From the NCBI GenBank assembly GCA_946553025.1, contig CAMNRM010000029.1:1-60841 (forward strand): a stretch of 60,841 nt of DNA, read 5' to 3'. The position numbers and the translations under genes were made by a program. The notes beneath the pieces are model-generated. The model made no database searches, had not been told where the DNA came from, and saw nothing but the letters and a program-made list of their open reading frames with translations. Shown piece after piece: positions 1 to 8,105 of this stretch. Position 1 is the stretch's first letter; every line of letters begins with the position of its first letter. The stretch comes from an uncultured Clostridium sp. (GTDB lineage Bacteria > Bacillota > Clostridia > Lachnospirales > Lachnospiraceae).

Positions 1-131
1 TGATATTCCTAGGTTTTCGGCCTTAAAAGAACATTTGTTCTGCAAAAGTCAGGTTTTATATCGTATTTCCAAAAAAGGCAAGCCCTTTCGACAGATATTT
101 CACAATATTTTAATATCTGCCATAAGTACCA

Positions 132-180
132 AAAAATATGCACAGATTCCGGCAATGTGCCGAAACTTGTGCATATTTTT
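132..180. repeat. 49-bp hairpin, left copy flanking higBA
   Basis: A perfect 13-bp inverted repeat (AAAAATATGCACA at 132-144, TGTGCATATTTTT at 168-180) encloses a smaller GGCA/TGCC stem. The A-tract/stem/T-tract layout would work as a bidirectional intrinsic terminator. A second hairpin of identical length and identical arms lies at 1004-1052, so the pair brackets the toxin-antitoxin operon. The rest of 1-218 is AT-rich and I see no gene in it. Confidence 0.75.
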
Positions 181-218
181 ATTTTATTATGAAGTATTCC
201 CTCTCAAAAACTTTTCTC

Positions 219-247
219 TTGTTTTTAGATAGCATATATGCTATCAT
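219..247 (+). promoter_or_regulatory. higBA promoter with palindromic operator
   Basis: A -35 box TTGTTT (219-224) and a -10 box TATCAT (242-247) are separated by 17 bp. An 18-bp perfect palindrome, GATAGCATATATGCTATC (228-245), fills the spacer and enters the -10 box. Autorepression by the antitoxin (HigA) or the HigBA complex is the usual arrangement for this family, so this is the likely operator. The assignment to HigA is inference. Confidence 0.7.
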
Positions 248-283
248 ATAAACAGCAGGAAATACAATGAGGAGAAAGAACAA

Positions 284-655
284 ATGTATACCGTTGAATT
301 TTATGAAACCCCGAATGGCAAATCTGAATTATGGGGTTTATTAGAAGAATTACGAATCAATGCTGCAACCAGCAAAGATGCCCGTATTCAATATAAACAA
401 ATCATCCTATACATTCAATTGCTTCAAGATAACGGCACACACCTTAATGATAATATTACTAAGCATCTTGAAGATGGTATTTGGGAGCTGCGTCCTGGTC
501 ATAATCGTGTACTTTATTTCTTTTACCACAATAATACCTTTGTTCTTCTCCACCAATTTCGCAAAAAATCTCAGAAAACACCTAAACATGAGATTAAAAA
601 AGCAAAAGCAGAACGCGCAGATTATCTTGCAAGAAAGGAGGCTAATGTACCATGA
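284..655 (+). CDS. higB: HigB-type toxin, RelE/Gp49 family
   Basis: A 123-residue basic protein of the phage Gp49-like HigB family, mRNA interferases with a RelE-like fold that cleave mRNA at the ribosome. The family pattern is visible: an N-terminal segment on the target-length helix (GKSELWGLLEEL), then ELRPGHNRVLYFFYHNN, LLHQFRKKSQKTP and a Lys/Arg-rich C-terminal helix. The start is preceded by GAGGAG. The last codons overlap the ATG of the antitoxin gene (652), giving translational coupling. Toxin-first order is typical of higBA, opposite to relBE. The assignment is from family pattern; activity is inferred. Confidence 0.85.
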   Translation: MYTVEFYETPNGKSELWGLLEELRINAATSKDARIQYKQIILYIQLLQDNGTHLNDNITKHLEDGIWELRPGHNRVLYFFYHNNTFVLLHQFRKKSQKTPKHEIKKAKAERADYLARKEANVP

Positions 656-933
656 AAACGTGGAACGATTATAAAGAACATGTTAAATCTACAGATCCTG
701 AAATTGCAAAAGATATCAATGAAGTAGAAGAAATTTCTGCAATTGTCAGTGCTATGATAGCACAGAGAAATTCCATGGGGCTAAGTCAGCGCGAACTGGC
801 TGCAATGTGTGGAATCCCCCAATCTTCTGTTGCCCGAATCGAATCATGCAAAACCACACCTAATCTCGGAACTCTCCTTAATATTTTTCAACATCTTGGT
901 TTACATCTTACAGTAACCTCTTCGCTAAAATAG
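652..933 (+). CDS. higA: HigA-type antitoxin, XRE helix-turn-helix
   Basis: A 93-residue protein with an XRE/Cro-type HTH at about residues 35-90: QRNSMGLSQRELAAMCGIP, then QSSVARIESCKTTPNLGTL. It should neutralise the upstream HigB toxin and bind the palindrome at 228-245. Its start overlaps the toxin stop by 4 bp (ATGA) and a good AAAGGAGG lies inside the toxin gene. Length and domain are normal for HigA partners of Gp49-type toxins. Nothing is missing, so the module looks intact. Confidence 0.85.
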   Translation: MKTWNDYKEHVKSTDPEIAKDINEVEEISAIVSAMIAQRNSMGLSQRELAAMCGIPQSSVARIESCKTTPNLGTLLNIFQHLGLHLTVTSSLK

Positions 934-1003
934 AACGATAAGAATATGGATGGATGAAATGATAACAATAAATAGCTTACCAGCAGAATTAATACCATAA
1001 GAG

Positions 1004-1052
1004 AAAAATATGCACAACTTCCAGCAGCAAGCCGAAATTTGTGCATATTTTT
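1004..1052. repeat. 49-bp hairpin, right copy flanking higBA
   Basis: Same 13-bp arms (AAAAATATGCACA at 1004-1016 and TGTGCATATTTTT at 1040-1052) and same total length as the hairpin at 132-180, with a diverged loop. It can terminate higBA on the plus strand and the small minus-strand gene ending at 1087. The intergenic stretch 934-1086 holds nothing else I recognise. Confidence 0.75.
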
Positions 1053-1086
1053 TCCTTTACCTATTTCCACTCTTCTTAACGCAACA

Positions 1087-1332
1087 CTATTCCTGCGACT
1101 CCCCGCTGACGATAAATTCCATAATCTTATCCATATCTTCCGGGTCCTCGATGATCAGCTGAAGCTGACGCACATAACCGTGGGCAAACACCCCGGCAAC
1201 CGCCAGATACTGGGTCAGCCTGGACTTTAAATTAATCCTGTCCCCTTCCTCCGAAACCAGTTCCACATTGCCCTTGCAGGTGTTGATGATTTCAAACAAT
1301 CCTTCAATATTCGATACATTTTCCAGAGTCAT
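1087..1332 (-). CDS. small conserved-looking protein of unknown function
   Basis: An 81-residue acidic protein with alternating strand/helix character: ENVSNIEGLFEIINTCKGNV, then SRLTQYLAVAGVFAHGYVR and a C-terminal acidic helix (EDPEDMDKIMEFI). There is no signal peptide, membrane segment or recognisable catalytic motif. The start has a strong AAGGAG at the right distance, which supports it as a real gene. It follows the zinc dehydrogenase on the same strand after about 75 bp and may be the last gene of the catabolic operon or an independent unit. I do not recognise the family with certainty and assign no function. Confidence 0.65.
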   Translation of the reverse strand: MTLENVSNIEGLFEIINTCKGNVELVSEEGDRINLKSRLTQYLAVAGVFAHGYVRQLQLIIEDPEDMDKIMEFIVSGESQE

Positions 1333-1407
1333 CCTATACTCCTTTTCCTATAGAACTTCCAAGACGACTACCTAAACACAATTTGTAGTTCGTAAAAACC
1401 ATTTCTG

Positions 1408-2436
1408 TCACTGTTCAGGGGAAACCCGAACCACAACCTTCATATAATCCCCCGGATTCTTCTCGATATCAATAATCGTTTCCGGCACTTCCTCAAGGGA
1501 AATCACCTTCGTCAGAATCTTATTCATATCCACCCGCTTACTCTTAATCAGCTCCAGCGCCTCCTCAAACTCCCCTGCGCTGGTTCTTGCGCCGCGGATA
1601 TCCATCTCCTTCTTCGTAATCAAATCCGTAGGAATCGACGTTTCCTTCTTCGGCCACCCGGTCAGCGTAATCCTTCCCGCATTGGACACATAATCCAGGG
1701 TAGCGCGGATCGCCCCGTTTGCCCCGGAACACTCCATCACCTGCTGCGCCATGCTTCCCCCCGTAATCTCGCGGATTCTCTCTGCCGCATCTTCCTTCCC
1801 GGAGTTAATCACATGGGCAATACCCAAAGACTTTGCAAAATCCAGCCTTTCCTGCACCAGATCCATCAAAATCGCCTGTCCGCCGTAAGCCTGGGCAATC
1901 ATCCCGGCAACCAGCCCAATCGGCCCTGCCCCAATAATCGCACAATACTCATCCTTCTTAAAGCCTCCCCGATGAATCCCATGGAGCGAGATCGTCAAAG
2001 GCTCTGCCATCGCCGCCTCCTCCCAGGTCATCCCCTCAGGAACCTTCACTAAAAGATCCGCCGGATGGGTAAAATACTCTGCCATCCCGCCATCCACATG
2101 CACCCCAAGCACACGCAGATCCGTACAGCAATTCGTCCGTCCAATCGAACAGGGATAACAGTTCTTACAGTAAATATACGGATCGACAACCACCCGATCC
2201 CCAACCTTAATCCCTTTCGCATTATCCTCAGGAATCGCTTCCACCACGCCAGCCAATTCATGCCCAATCACCCTTGGATAAGAAACCAGCCCATTCGTCC
2301 CGCGAAACGCCCCGATATCACTGCCGCAGATTCCCGCAGTCACAATGCGGATCAGCGCCTCATTCTCCCCAGGCACCGGCTTATCCATCTCCACACACGC
2401 CACATTCCACGGCTCACTTAATTTAATCGCTTTCAT
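1408..2436 (-). CDS. zinc-dependent medium-chain dehydrogenase, LgoD-like
   Basis: A zinc-dependent medium-chain dehydrogenase that oxidises a secondary alcohol with NAD(P). Visible features are the catalytic-zinc motif GICGSD and GHE, the structural-zinc cysteines in CKNCYPCSIGRTNCC, and a Rossmann motif GAGPIG. The segment GRTNCC followed by LGVHVDGGMAEY recalls E. coli LgoD (L-galactonate 5-dehydrogenase), so a sugar-acid or polyol substrate is plausible. The longer frame to 2505 is rejected because ATG 2436 begins the conserved MKAIKL and has a GGGAAGG upstream. It lies 75 bp after the YiaK-like gene and is the distal enzyme of the catabolic operon. Exact substrate unknown. Confidence 0.85.
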   Translation of the reverse strand: MKAIKLSEPWNVACVEMDKPVPGENEALIRIVTAGICGSDIGAFRGTNGLVSYPRVIGHELAGVVEAIPEDNAKGIKVGDRVVVDPYIYCKNCYPCSIGRTNCCTDLRVLGVHVDGGMAEYFTHPADLLVKVPEGMTWEEAAMAEPLTISLHGIHRGGFKKDEYCAIIGAGPIGLVAGMIAQAYGGQAILMDLVQERLDFAKSLGIAHVINSGKEDAAERIREITGGSMAQQVMECSGANGAIRATLDYVSNAGRITLTGWPKKETSIPTDLITKKEMDIRGARTSAGEFEEALELIKSKRVDMNKILTKVISLEEVPETIIDIEKNPGDYMKVVVRVSPEQ

Positions 2437-2511
2437 GTTCAATCGCTTTCCTTCCCTGTATATTGCCTTTCCCTCACTTGTTTTGGCAGCCGTCCAATCA
2501 GTCAAACATCC

Positions 2512-3513
2512 CTAAAATCCCTTAATCTGCTCCCAAACCTCATCAATCACCGGAATCCCGTTCTCCCGATTGTCCCTGCGCGTACCAATCTCAATTTCCC
2601 CGGGATAAAATACCTTCCCGCCTTCTTCTACAGGAACCGAAGAATGAATATCCGCCACCAATGCATCCACAATCCCGTCCGTAACCTCTTTGCTCTGGAA
2701 CTTATCCGGGTCAACTGCAATCATAATCTGCGACAATCCCACTTCATCCCCAAACGTCCCAATCTTCTGCACCGAATTGGCATCCGTCAGCACCGTGGAA
2801 ATCAAGTCCAGAAGAATCGAAATCCCGCTCCCCTTCCAGTACCCCATCGGAAGCACCCTCCAGCTCTTCTCAATCGCCGCCGGGTCCGTCGTCAAATTTC
2901 CCTCTTCATCATACCCTCCGGGAACCGGAAGCTGCTTTCCTTTCAATTTCGCCTCTTCAATCTTCCCATAAGAAAACTGCGAAACCGCACAGTCTACCAC
3001 CACATGCTCCCCGTTCGACTTCGGCACGGCAAAGATAAACGGATTATTCCCAATCTTCTTATCCTTCCCGCCCCACGCCGGCATATTCGGCTGCGTATTC
3101 GACCAGCAGATCCCAATACACCCCCGATCCGCCGCCTGCCATCCATATGTACCCCCGCGCATCCAATGATTATTATTCCCCAGAGCCACTAACCCAATCC
3201 CATACTCCTTCGCCAAATCACAGGCCCGATCCATCGCCAGCTTCGCATTCAAAGGCCCAAACCCCCGATGCCCGTCCCAGCGCTCAACCGCACCCTTCGC
3301 GTCCACACAGGAGGCCACATTCTCCGGCTTAATCTCCCCCTTATCCAGGTAGGAAACCACCCGCGGAAACCGGTTAATCCCATGACTGTAAATCCCGTCC
3401 AGACTATTCTGCGCAAACACCGTCGCCCCAGCCAGCGCTAAATCTTCATTAAACCCCCGGCTGACCAGCACACGCTTAAACTCATTCAGTAACTCATCAT
3501 ACGAAACTCTCAT
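2512..3513 (-). CDS. Ldh2/YiaK-family NAD(P)H oxidoreductase
   Basis: A 333-residue member of the malate/L-lactate (Ldh2) dehydrogenase superfamily. It closely matches the pattern of YiaK (2,3-diketo-L-gulonate reductase, DlgD): YSHGINRFPR, NHWMRGGTYGWQAADRG, GICWSN, KIGNNPFIFAVP and LPMGYWKGSG. The catalytic His is expected in the YSHG motif near residue 44. These enzymes reduce 2-keto acids to 2-hydroxy acids in the cytosol. It sits between an AroE-like gene, across a 310-bp gap holding a repeat element, and the zinc dehydrogenase. Family assignment is firm; the substrate here may differ because the operon brings an amino-acid-type importer rather than a sugar-acid transporter. Confidence 0.88.
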   Translation of the reverse strand: MRVSYDELLNEFKRVLVSRGFNEDLALAGATVFAQNSLDGIYSHGINRFPRVVSYLDKGEIKPENVASCVDAKGAVERWDGHRGFGPLNAKLAMDRACDLAKEYGIGLVALGNNNHWMRGGTYGWQAADRGCIGICWSNTQPNMPAWGGKDKKIGNNPFIFAVPKSNGEHVVVDCAVSQFSYGKIEEAKLKGKQLPVPGGYDEEGNLTTDPAAIEKSWRVLPMGYWKGSGISILLDLISTVLTDANSVQKIGTFGDEVGLSQIMIAVDPDKFQSKEVTDGIVDALVADIHSSVPVEEGGKVFYPGEIEIGTRRDNRENGIPVIDEVWEQIKGF

Positions 3514-3661
3514 CTCTAACTAAATTCCTTTCATCCCTCTTATCCAATCAAACAAGTCCGTAGATTCCTTCATCCACCAACAAATCACCAAACTAAATCC
3601 CCCACCCCACAAAAACTCCCCCCACCAAAACTACATCACAGCAACCCAGCCAGCCAGCGAA

Positions 3662-3789
3662 GGCGGGGGCATATTCCATAAGGAATCCCCTCAAAAATCG
3701 CCGGCGCTTGGTGAGGTCTTCCACGAACCTAGCGTCCGCTGCGTTTTTTGCGGAGCGAGAGCGCGGTGACGATGGAATATGCCCCCGCC
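3662..3789. repeat. 128-bp element with 18-bp perfect terminal inverted repeats
   Basis: GGCGGGGGCATATTCCAT (3662-3679) and its exact reverse complement (3772-3789) bound a GC-rich interior with further small stems (CGCT...AGCG around 3737-3757). It occupies the 310-bp gap between the AroE-like and YiaK-like genes (3514-3823), where no gene is evident. It resembles an interspersed structured repeat or MITE-like element. It may also reduce read-through between the two halves of the operon. No transposase is present. Confidence 0.7.
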
Positions 3790-3823
3790 GCAGCGAACCA
3801 GCACACTCCTCCCTCACGCAAAC

Positions 3824-4720
3824 TCAGGGCCTATCCACCCCTAAAAACCCGCAAACTTCCTCAATACAGGCGTCCTTATCTTCCTGCGTAATCTTCTTAT
3901 TAAACAAAAATCCAAAGATCTCATCCATCTGCGCCACTAACATCTGCATCCCCGGCACGGTATTCAGCCCGTTTTTCTTCCCCGCCAGAATCGTTTCCGA
4001 AGCCGGAGGATTAATAATACAGTCAAACACCGTCGCCGTCTTAGGCAGCCGATCCACAAACCCCAGATATTCATGACAGTAAGGAAATCCCTTCATCCCC
4101 AACGGCGTGAGATTGGCAAAAAGTTCACAATCCTCTGCCGCCCGGTCAAGTCCCTTCGGGTCGAGGCTCAGCACTTCCACCTCCATCGCCGTATTTTCCC
4201 GAAGCACCTTCGCAATCTGCTCCGGCTCCTCAGGCGTAATATTGGCGATATACAGCTTCTTCACGCCCTTCTGCGCCAATTCATAGGTCACTACCCCGCT
4301 GATTCCGCCTGCGCCATAAACCAGGGCATGAATCCCGTCCAGCTTCGCCCCGCCGTTTAACATCGCCTTAATCGCGCCTTTTCCGTCCATTCCCGTCCCA
4401 TGGCTTCCGTTCTCGTCAATCCTTATCGCATTCACCGACCGCAAAAGCCTGGAAGCCTCGTCCACATCGTCTAAAAGGTCCACAAAATCCCCCTTATGCG
4501 GCATGGTCGGGCACAGGTAATGAATCCCCATCAGGTGACAGGCGTCCAGAAACTTCGGCAAATCCCCCTTCTTAATCTCGCAGGGAAGCATAATCGCATT
4601 CATATCCAGCCGTTCAAACAGCTTATTATAACAGCGCGGCGCATTCGTTTTCCCAATCGGATCGCCGACATTTAACACCAGTTCTGTTTCCAGATTTAAC
4701 TTTATATTTTCCAGTTTCAT
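3824..4720 (-). CDS. shikimate dehydrogenase-like oxidoreductase
   Basis: A 298-residue AroE-superfamily protein. The start at 4720 has AGGAG and is preferred over 4744. Conserved features: TMPHKGD (catalytic Lys), SVNAI (Asn), GMDGKGA (Asp), the Rossmann GAGGISG and GMQMLVAQ near the C-terminus. The N-terminal shikimate-binding S-x-S-P motif is absent; the region reads GDPIGKTNAP. This argues against biosynthetic shikimate dehydrogenase and for a paralogue acting on another hydroxy/keto acid, possibly in the pathway of this operon. Its ribosome-binding site overlaps the end of livF, so the two are coupled. Confidence 0.8.
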   Translation of the reverse strand: MKLENIKLNLETELVLNVGDPIGKTNAPRCYNKLFERLDMNAIMLPCEIKKGDLPKFLDACHLMGIHYLCPTMPHKGDFVDLLDDVDEASRLLRSVNAIRIDENGSHGTGMDGKGAIKAMLNGGAKLDGIHALVYGAGGISGVVTYELAQKGVKKLYIANITPEEPEQIAKVLRENTAMEVEVLSLDPKGLDRAAEDCELFANLTPLGMKGFPYCHEYLGFVDRLPKTATVFDCIINPPASETILAGKKNGLNTVPGMQMLVAQMDEIFGFLFNKKITQEDKDACIEEVCGFLGVDRP

Positions 4721-4724
4721 TGCT

Positions 4725-5453
4725 CTACTCCTTCTTCCCTCCAAGGTAAACGCTGGTCAGCACATCGCTCTTTAAAAACTCGTCCCCGGTTCCGCTGGCA
4801 ACGATGGTTCCGGTATTTAACAGATAAGCCTTATCGCTGATCTTTAACGCCATCTTCGCATTCTGCTCCACCAAAAGAACGGTAATGCCCATATCGTGCA
4901 CTTTCTTAATAACATTGAAAATCTCCGCCACAACTAACGGTGCAAGCCCCATCGACGGCTCGTCCAGCATTAAAAGCTGCGGGTCGGACATTATCGCACG
5001 GCCTACCGCCAGCATCTGCTGCTCGCCGCCGGAAAGGGTTCCGCCAAGCTGCGTCCTTCTCTCATACATCCGCGGGAAAATCTCATAAACCATATCCAGC
5101 AGTTCTTTATCCCTGGATTTCTCCCTTTTGCGGAAAAATGTTCCGATTTCCAGATTCTTTTCCACCGTTACATCCACAAAAATCTTTCTTCCCTCGGGAA
5201 CCAGAGAAATCCCCATCGGCACGATCTCATGGCTTTTCTTTCCCACCAGTTCCTGCCCCTGAAACTGAATACTTCCGCCGCCAATAGTTACCATGCCAAG
5301 AATCGACTTCATCAGCGTGGACTTGCCTGCCCCGTTCGCCCCAAGGAGGGAAACAATCTCGCCCTTGTTGATTTCCAGGCTGATTCCCTTTAATGCCTTG
5401 ATATTTCCATAGGAAGACACAAGATCGGTGACCTTTAACATTGTTTCTGCCAT
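4725..5453 (-). CDS. livF: branched-chain amino acid-type ABC importer, ATPase LivF
   Basis: Cytoplasmic ATPase of the HAAT (Liv) importer. Walker A GANGAGKST, signature LSGGEQQMLAVGRA and Walker B LLMLDEPSMGL are all intact. The length of 242 residues is normal. Start 5453 (MAETML) is chosen because 5462 would leave only two bases between the AGGAG and the codon; 5462 remains possible. It follows livG with almost no gap and pairs with it as a heterodimer beneath LivH/LivM. Liv paralogues can import amides, urea or other small molecules, so the substrate is set by LivJ and the operon context. Confidence 0.92.
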   Translation of the reverse strand: MAETMLKVTDLVSSYGNIKALKGISLEINKGEIVSLLGANGAGKSTLMKSILGMVTIGGGSIQFQGQELVGKKSHEIVPMGISLVPEGRKIFVDVTVEKNLEIGTFFRKREKSRDKELLDMVYEIFPRMYERRTQLGGTLSGGEQQMLAVGRAIMSDPQLLMLDEPSMGLAPLVVAEIFNVIKKVHDMGITVLLVEQNAKMALKISDKAYLLNTGTIVASGTGDEFLKSDVLTSVYLGGKKE

Positions 5454-5454
5454 A

Positions 5455-6222
5455 TCAATCATCGCTCCTTCCCAAATAGGCTTCAATCACATCCTGATTA
5501 TTCTGCACTTCCTCCGGCGTTCCGTCAGCAATCGGACGCCCGAAGCTGATTACGGTGATATTTTCCGAAATCCCCATCACCAGTTCCATATCGTGCTCCA
5601 CCAAAAGCACAGCCAGGTTATAGGTATCGCGGATTTTTCTAATGGTTTCCACCAGTTCCTTTTTCTCCTGGGAGTTCATCCCCGCTGCCGGTTCGTCCAG
5701 AAGAAGAAGCTTCGGCGAGGTCGCCAGCGCACGTCCGATTTCCAAAAGCCGCTGATGACCGTAGGGAATACTTCCCGCTTCCGAATCCTTCACACCCTCC
5801 AAGCCCAGGAAACGGAGGATATCCAGGCTCTTTTCCTTAATCTCCTCTTCCTCCCGGCGGCATTTCCCCGGCTGAAAGATCACATTAATCATTCCCGTTT
5901 TCGTCTTGCAGTGAAATCCCGTCATCACATTGTCCAAAACCGTTGCCGACTTAAACAGACGAATATTCTGAAAGGTTCGGGCAATGCCTTTTTCCACGAT
6001 CTGGTGCGGCTTCTTCCCGCAGATACTCTCGCCGCAAAACTGCACGTCGCCTGCGGAAACCTGATAAGCGCCGGTAATCATATTAAAAACGGTCGTCTTT
6101 CCCGCGCCGTTTGGCCCAATCAACGCACAGATCTGATGTTCATTTACCTTCAGGCTGACCCCGTCCACCGCCGTCAGTCCGCCGAATCTCTTCGTCACTT
6201 CTTTTAATTCAAGAATTGCCAT
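5455..6222 (-). CDS. livG: branched-chain amino acid-type ABC importer, ATPase LivG
   Basis: Second ATPase of the importer, 255 residues from ATG 6222 (MAILELKEV). Walker A GPNGAGKTT and Walker B LLLLDEPAAG are intact. The signature region reads YGHQRLLEIGRAL, the usual LivG variant of LSGGQ. The apparent extension to 6327 runs through livM in another frame and is rejected. The gene is packed between livM (4-bp gap) and livF, consistent with one transcript. Confidence 0.92.
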   Translation of the reverse strand: MAILELKEVTKRFGGLTAVDGVSLKVNEHQICALIGPNGAGKTTVFNMITGAYQVSAGDVQFCGESICGKKPHQIVEKGIARTFQNIRLFKSATVLDNVMTGFHCKTKTGMINVIFQPGKCRREEEEIKEKSLDILRFLGLEGVKDSEAGSIPYGHQRLLEIGRALATSPKLLLLDEPAAGMNSQEKKELVETIRKIRDTYNLAVLLVEHDMELVMGISENITVISFGRPIADGTPEEVQNNQDVIEAYLGRSDD

Positions 6223-6226
6223 GCTC

Positions 6227-7204
6227 TCACCCCTTTCCAGCCGCGCCTGCAGCTTTCTTTGCCCTGTGATTTTCCGCAAACTTCTGAATGTACGGGTACA
6301 GACCGCCCGGGAAGCGCAGGATAACAATTAAAAGAATCACGCCGTAAACCACCAGACGCCAGTCCCCCAAAAAGCGCAGCGCTTCGGGAAGCACCTGCAT
6401 AATAATACCGCCGAGCACCGGCCCAATCACCGTTCCGAATCCGCCCACGATCGCCGTCCAGAGGATAACGCTGGAGATATTGTTGGTAAAGGTATCCGGG
6501 CTTACATACTTAATCATCATCGCATAAAGACATCCGGCAATTCCGCAGTACACGGCACTGAGCACAAATGCCTTGATTTTATAGGCCGTCACGTCGATTC
6601 CGGTCAGCTCCGCTGCCTCATTGTCCTCGCGCACCGCGATAAAGGCACGCCCGGTTCTGGTGCGGATCAATACGTTTTGGTATAAAAGTCCCAGAATCAC
6701 AAACGCCATAATCAGAAAATAATACTTCTTTAAGGTATCAAACGCAAAACCAAAGATCACCGGACTTTCAATCCCCAGGATACCTGCCGTACCGTTCGTC
6801 ACCGGCGTCCAGTTAATCATCACGATTCGTACAATTTCACCAAAACCCATGGTTAAAAGTGCCAGGTAAGACCCCTTCACCTTCAGGGCCGGAACCGCCA
6901 GGATAACACCGAACAGCGCCGTCAAAAGCACCGAACCAAGCAGACAGAGGAAGAACTGCATTCCGCCCCGGGTATTCATCAGCGCCGCCGTATACGCCCC
7001 GATACCAAAAAACGCCGCCTGCCCTAAAGAAAGCTGTCCGGTAAATCCCGTAAGCACATTAATTCCCGTACCCAAAATAATGTAAATGCCAATCATGTTA
7101 ATAATCTGCATAATATACATATTCGGCGTAACCAGAGGAATCAGGATGATCACGGCGGCAGTGATAAGAATCATCATCAGTGAATTATTTTTTGTCTTTG
7201 CCAT
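6227..7204 (-). CDS. livM: branched-chain amino acid-type ABC permease LivM
   Basis: A 325-residue membrane permease with about 8-10 hydrophobic segments. The LivM pattern is visible: GQLSLGQAAFFGIGAYTAA, GFGEIVRI and GRAFIAVREDNEAAELTGI, the last being the EAA-like loop that contacts the ATPases. The start ATG 7204 has GGGAGG upstream. It forms the translocation pore with LivH. Only 12 bp separate it from livH. Confidence 0.92.
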   Translation of the reverse strand: MAKTKNNSLMMILITAAVIILIPLVTPNMYIMQIINMIGIYIILGTGINVLTGFTGQLSLGQAAFFGIGAYTAALMNTRGGMQFFLCLLGSVLLTALFGVILAVPALKVKGSYLALLTMGFGEIVRIVMINWTPVTNGTAGILGIESPVIFGFAFDTLKKYYFLIMAFVILGLLYQNVLIRTRTGRAFIAVREDNEAAELTGIDVTAYKIKAFVLSAVYCGIAGCLYAMMIKYVSPDTFTNNISSVILWTAIVGGFGTVIGPVLGGIIMQVLPEALRFLGDWRLVVYGVILLIVILRFPGGLYPYIQKFAENHRAKKAAGAAGKG

Positions 7205-7216
7205 GCTCCCGCCTCC

Positions 7217-8083
7217 CTACAGTTTATTTTCAATCTTCTTATTCAAAAGTCCCGTCGGTTTCACAAAGAGGACGATGAACAGAATAATAAAGGAAAAGGC
7301 ATCACGGTAAGCCGTGGAAATATAGGCTGCGCCAACCGCCTCCACGATCCCAAGGATAACGCCGCCAAGCAGCGCTCCCCACAGGTTTCCGATTCCGCCA
7401 AGAATCGCCGCGGCAAATGCCTTCATACCAATGGTAGCACTCATATCCACCCTGGCATAGGTTAAGGGGGCAATCATAATTCCGGCAATGGCGGCAAGAC
7501 CCGCGCTGATACCGAAGGTTAAAAACCGCATGTAGGCCACATTTACGCCCATCATTGCTGCGCCCTCCGCGTCGGAACTGGCAAGCTGCATACATTTTCC
7601 CACTTTTACACGAGTAAAAAACAGGTGCAGACCGGTAATAATTGCCAGGGAAATCAAAATAATCCCAATACTCTGCGGCGTAATATTAAAGTTTCCAATC
7701 TTAATCAGCGTTTCCGGGAACATACTGGGGAAAAGCTGTGGGCTGGTTCCCCAGATTACCATACCGGTATTTCTAAGCACGTAAGACACACCCACCGTTG
7801 CAATCAAAAGGTTGACAAACGAGGAAAACTTCACCTTCCGCAGGATAATCCTCTCCAGAAGGAAGCCAAGCACGGCGGCACAGGCCGTTCCGAACAATAC
7901 CGCCAGATAAAACGGCACCCCCATCTGGATAAAGGTCAGTGTAATAAAGGTTCCGACCATCATCGTATCGCCGTGTGCAAAGTTTAACATGCCCAGCGAT
8001 TTGTACACCATTGTAACGCCGACAGCCATAAGCGCGTAAAGACTGCCGTTCGTCAAGCCATTTAACACTTGCTGAAAGAGCAT
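7217..8083 (-). CDS. livH: branched-chain amino acid-type ABC permease LivH
   Basis: A 288-residue inner-membrane permease with the LivH signature regions QQVLNGLTNGSLYALMAVG, LNFAHGD near the N-terminus and GGIGNLWGALLGG near the C-terminus. GGAGGAGG precedes the start. It is the first permease gene after livJ and the partner of LivM. Nothing abnormal is seen. Confidence 0.92.
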   Translation of the reverse strand: MLFQQVLNGLTNGSLYALMAVGVTMVYKSLGMLNFAHGDTMMVGTFITLTFIQMGVPFYLAVLFGTACAAVLGFLLERIILRKVKFSSFVNLLIATVGVSYVLRNTGMVIWGTSPQLFPSMFPETLIKIGNFNITPQSIGIILISLAIITGLHLFFTRVKVGKCMQLASSDAEGAAMMGVNVAYMRFLTFGISAGLAAIAGIMIAPLTYARVDMSATIGMKAFAAAILGGIGNLWGALLGGVILGIVEAVGAAYISTAYRDAFSFIILFIVLFVKPTGLLNKKIENKL

Positions 8084-8105
8084 CGTGGTAACCTCCTCCC
8101 CCGTT

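Noticed and set aside
3593-3817. 74-codon minus-strand frame in the gap before the AroE-like gene
   Set aside because: It consists largely of the inverted-repeat element at 3662-3789 and has no protein features.
5428-6207. 259-codon plus-strand frame opposite livG
   Set aside because: The opposite strand encodes intact Walker motifs of LivG; the plus-strand product has no recognisable pattern.
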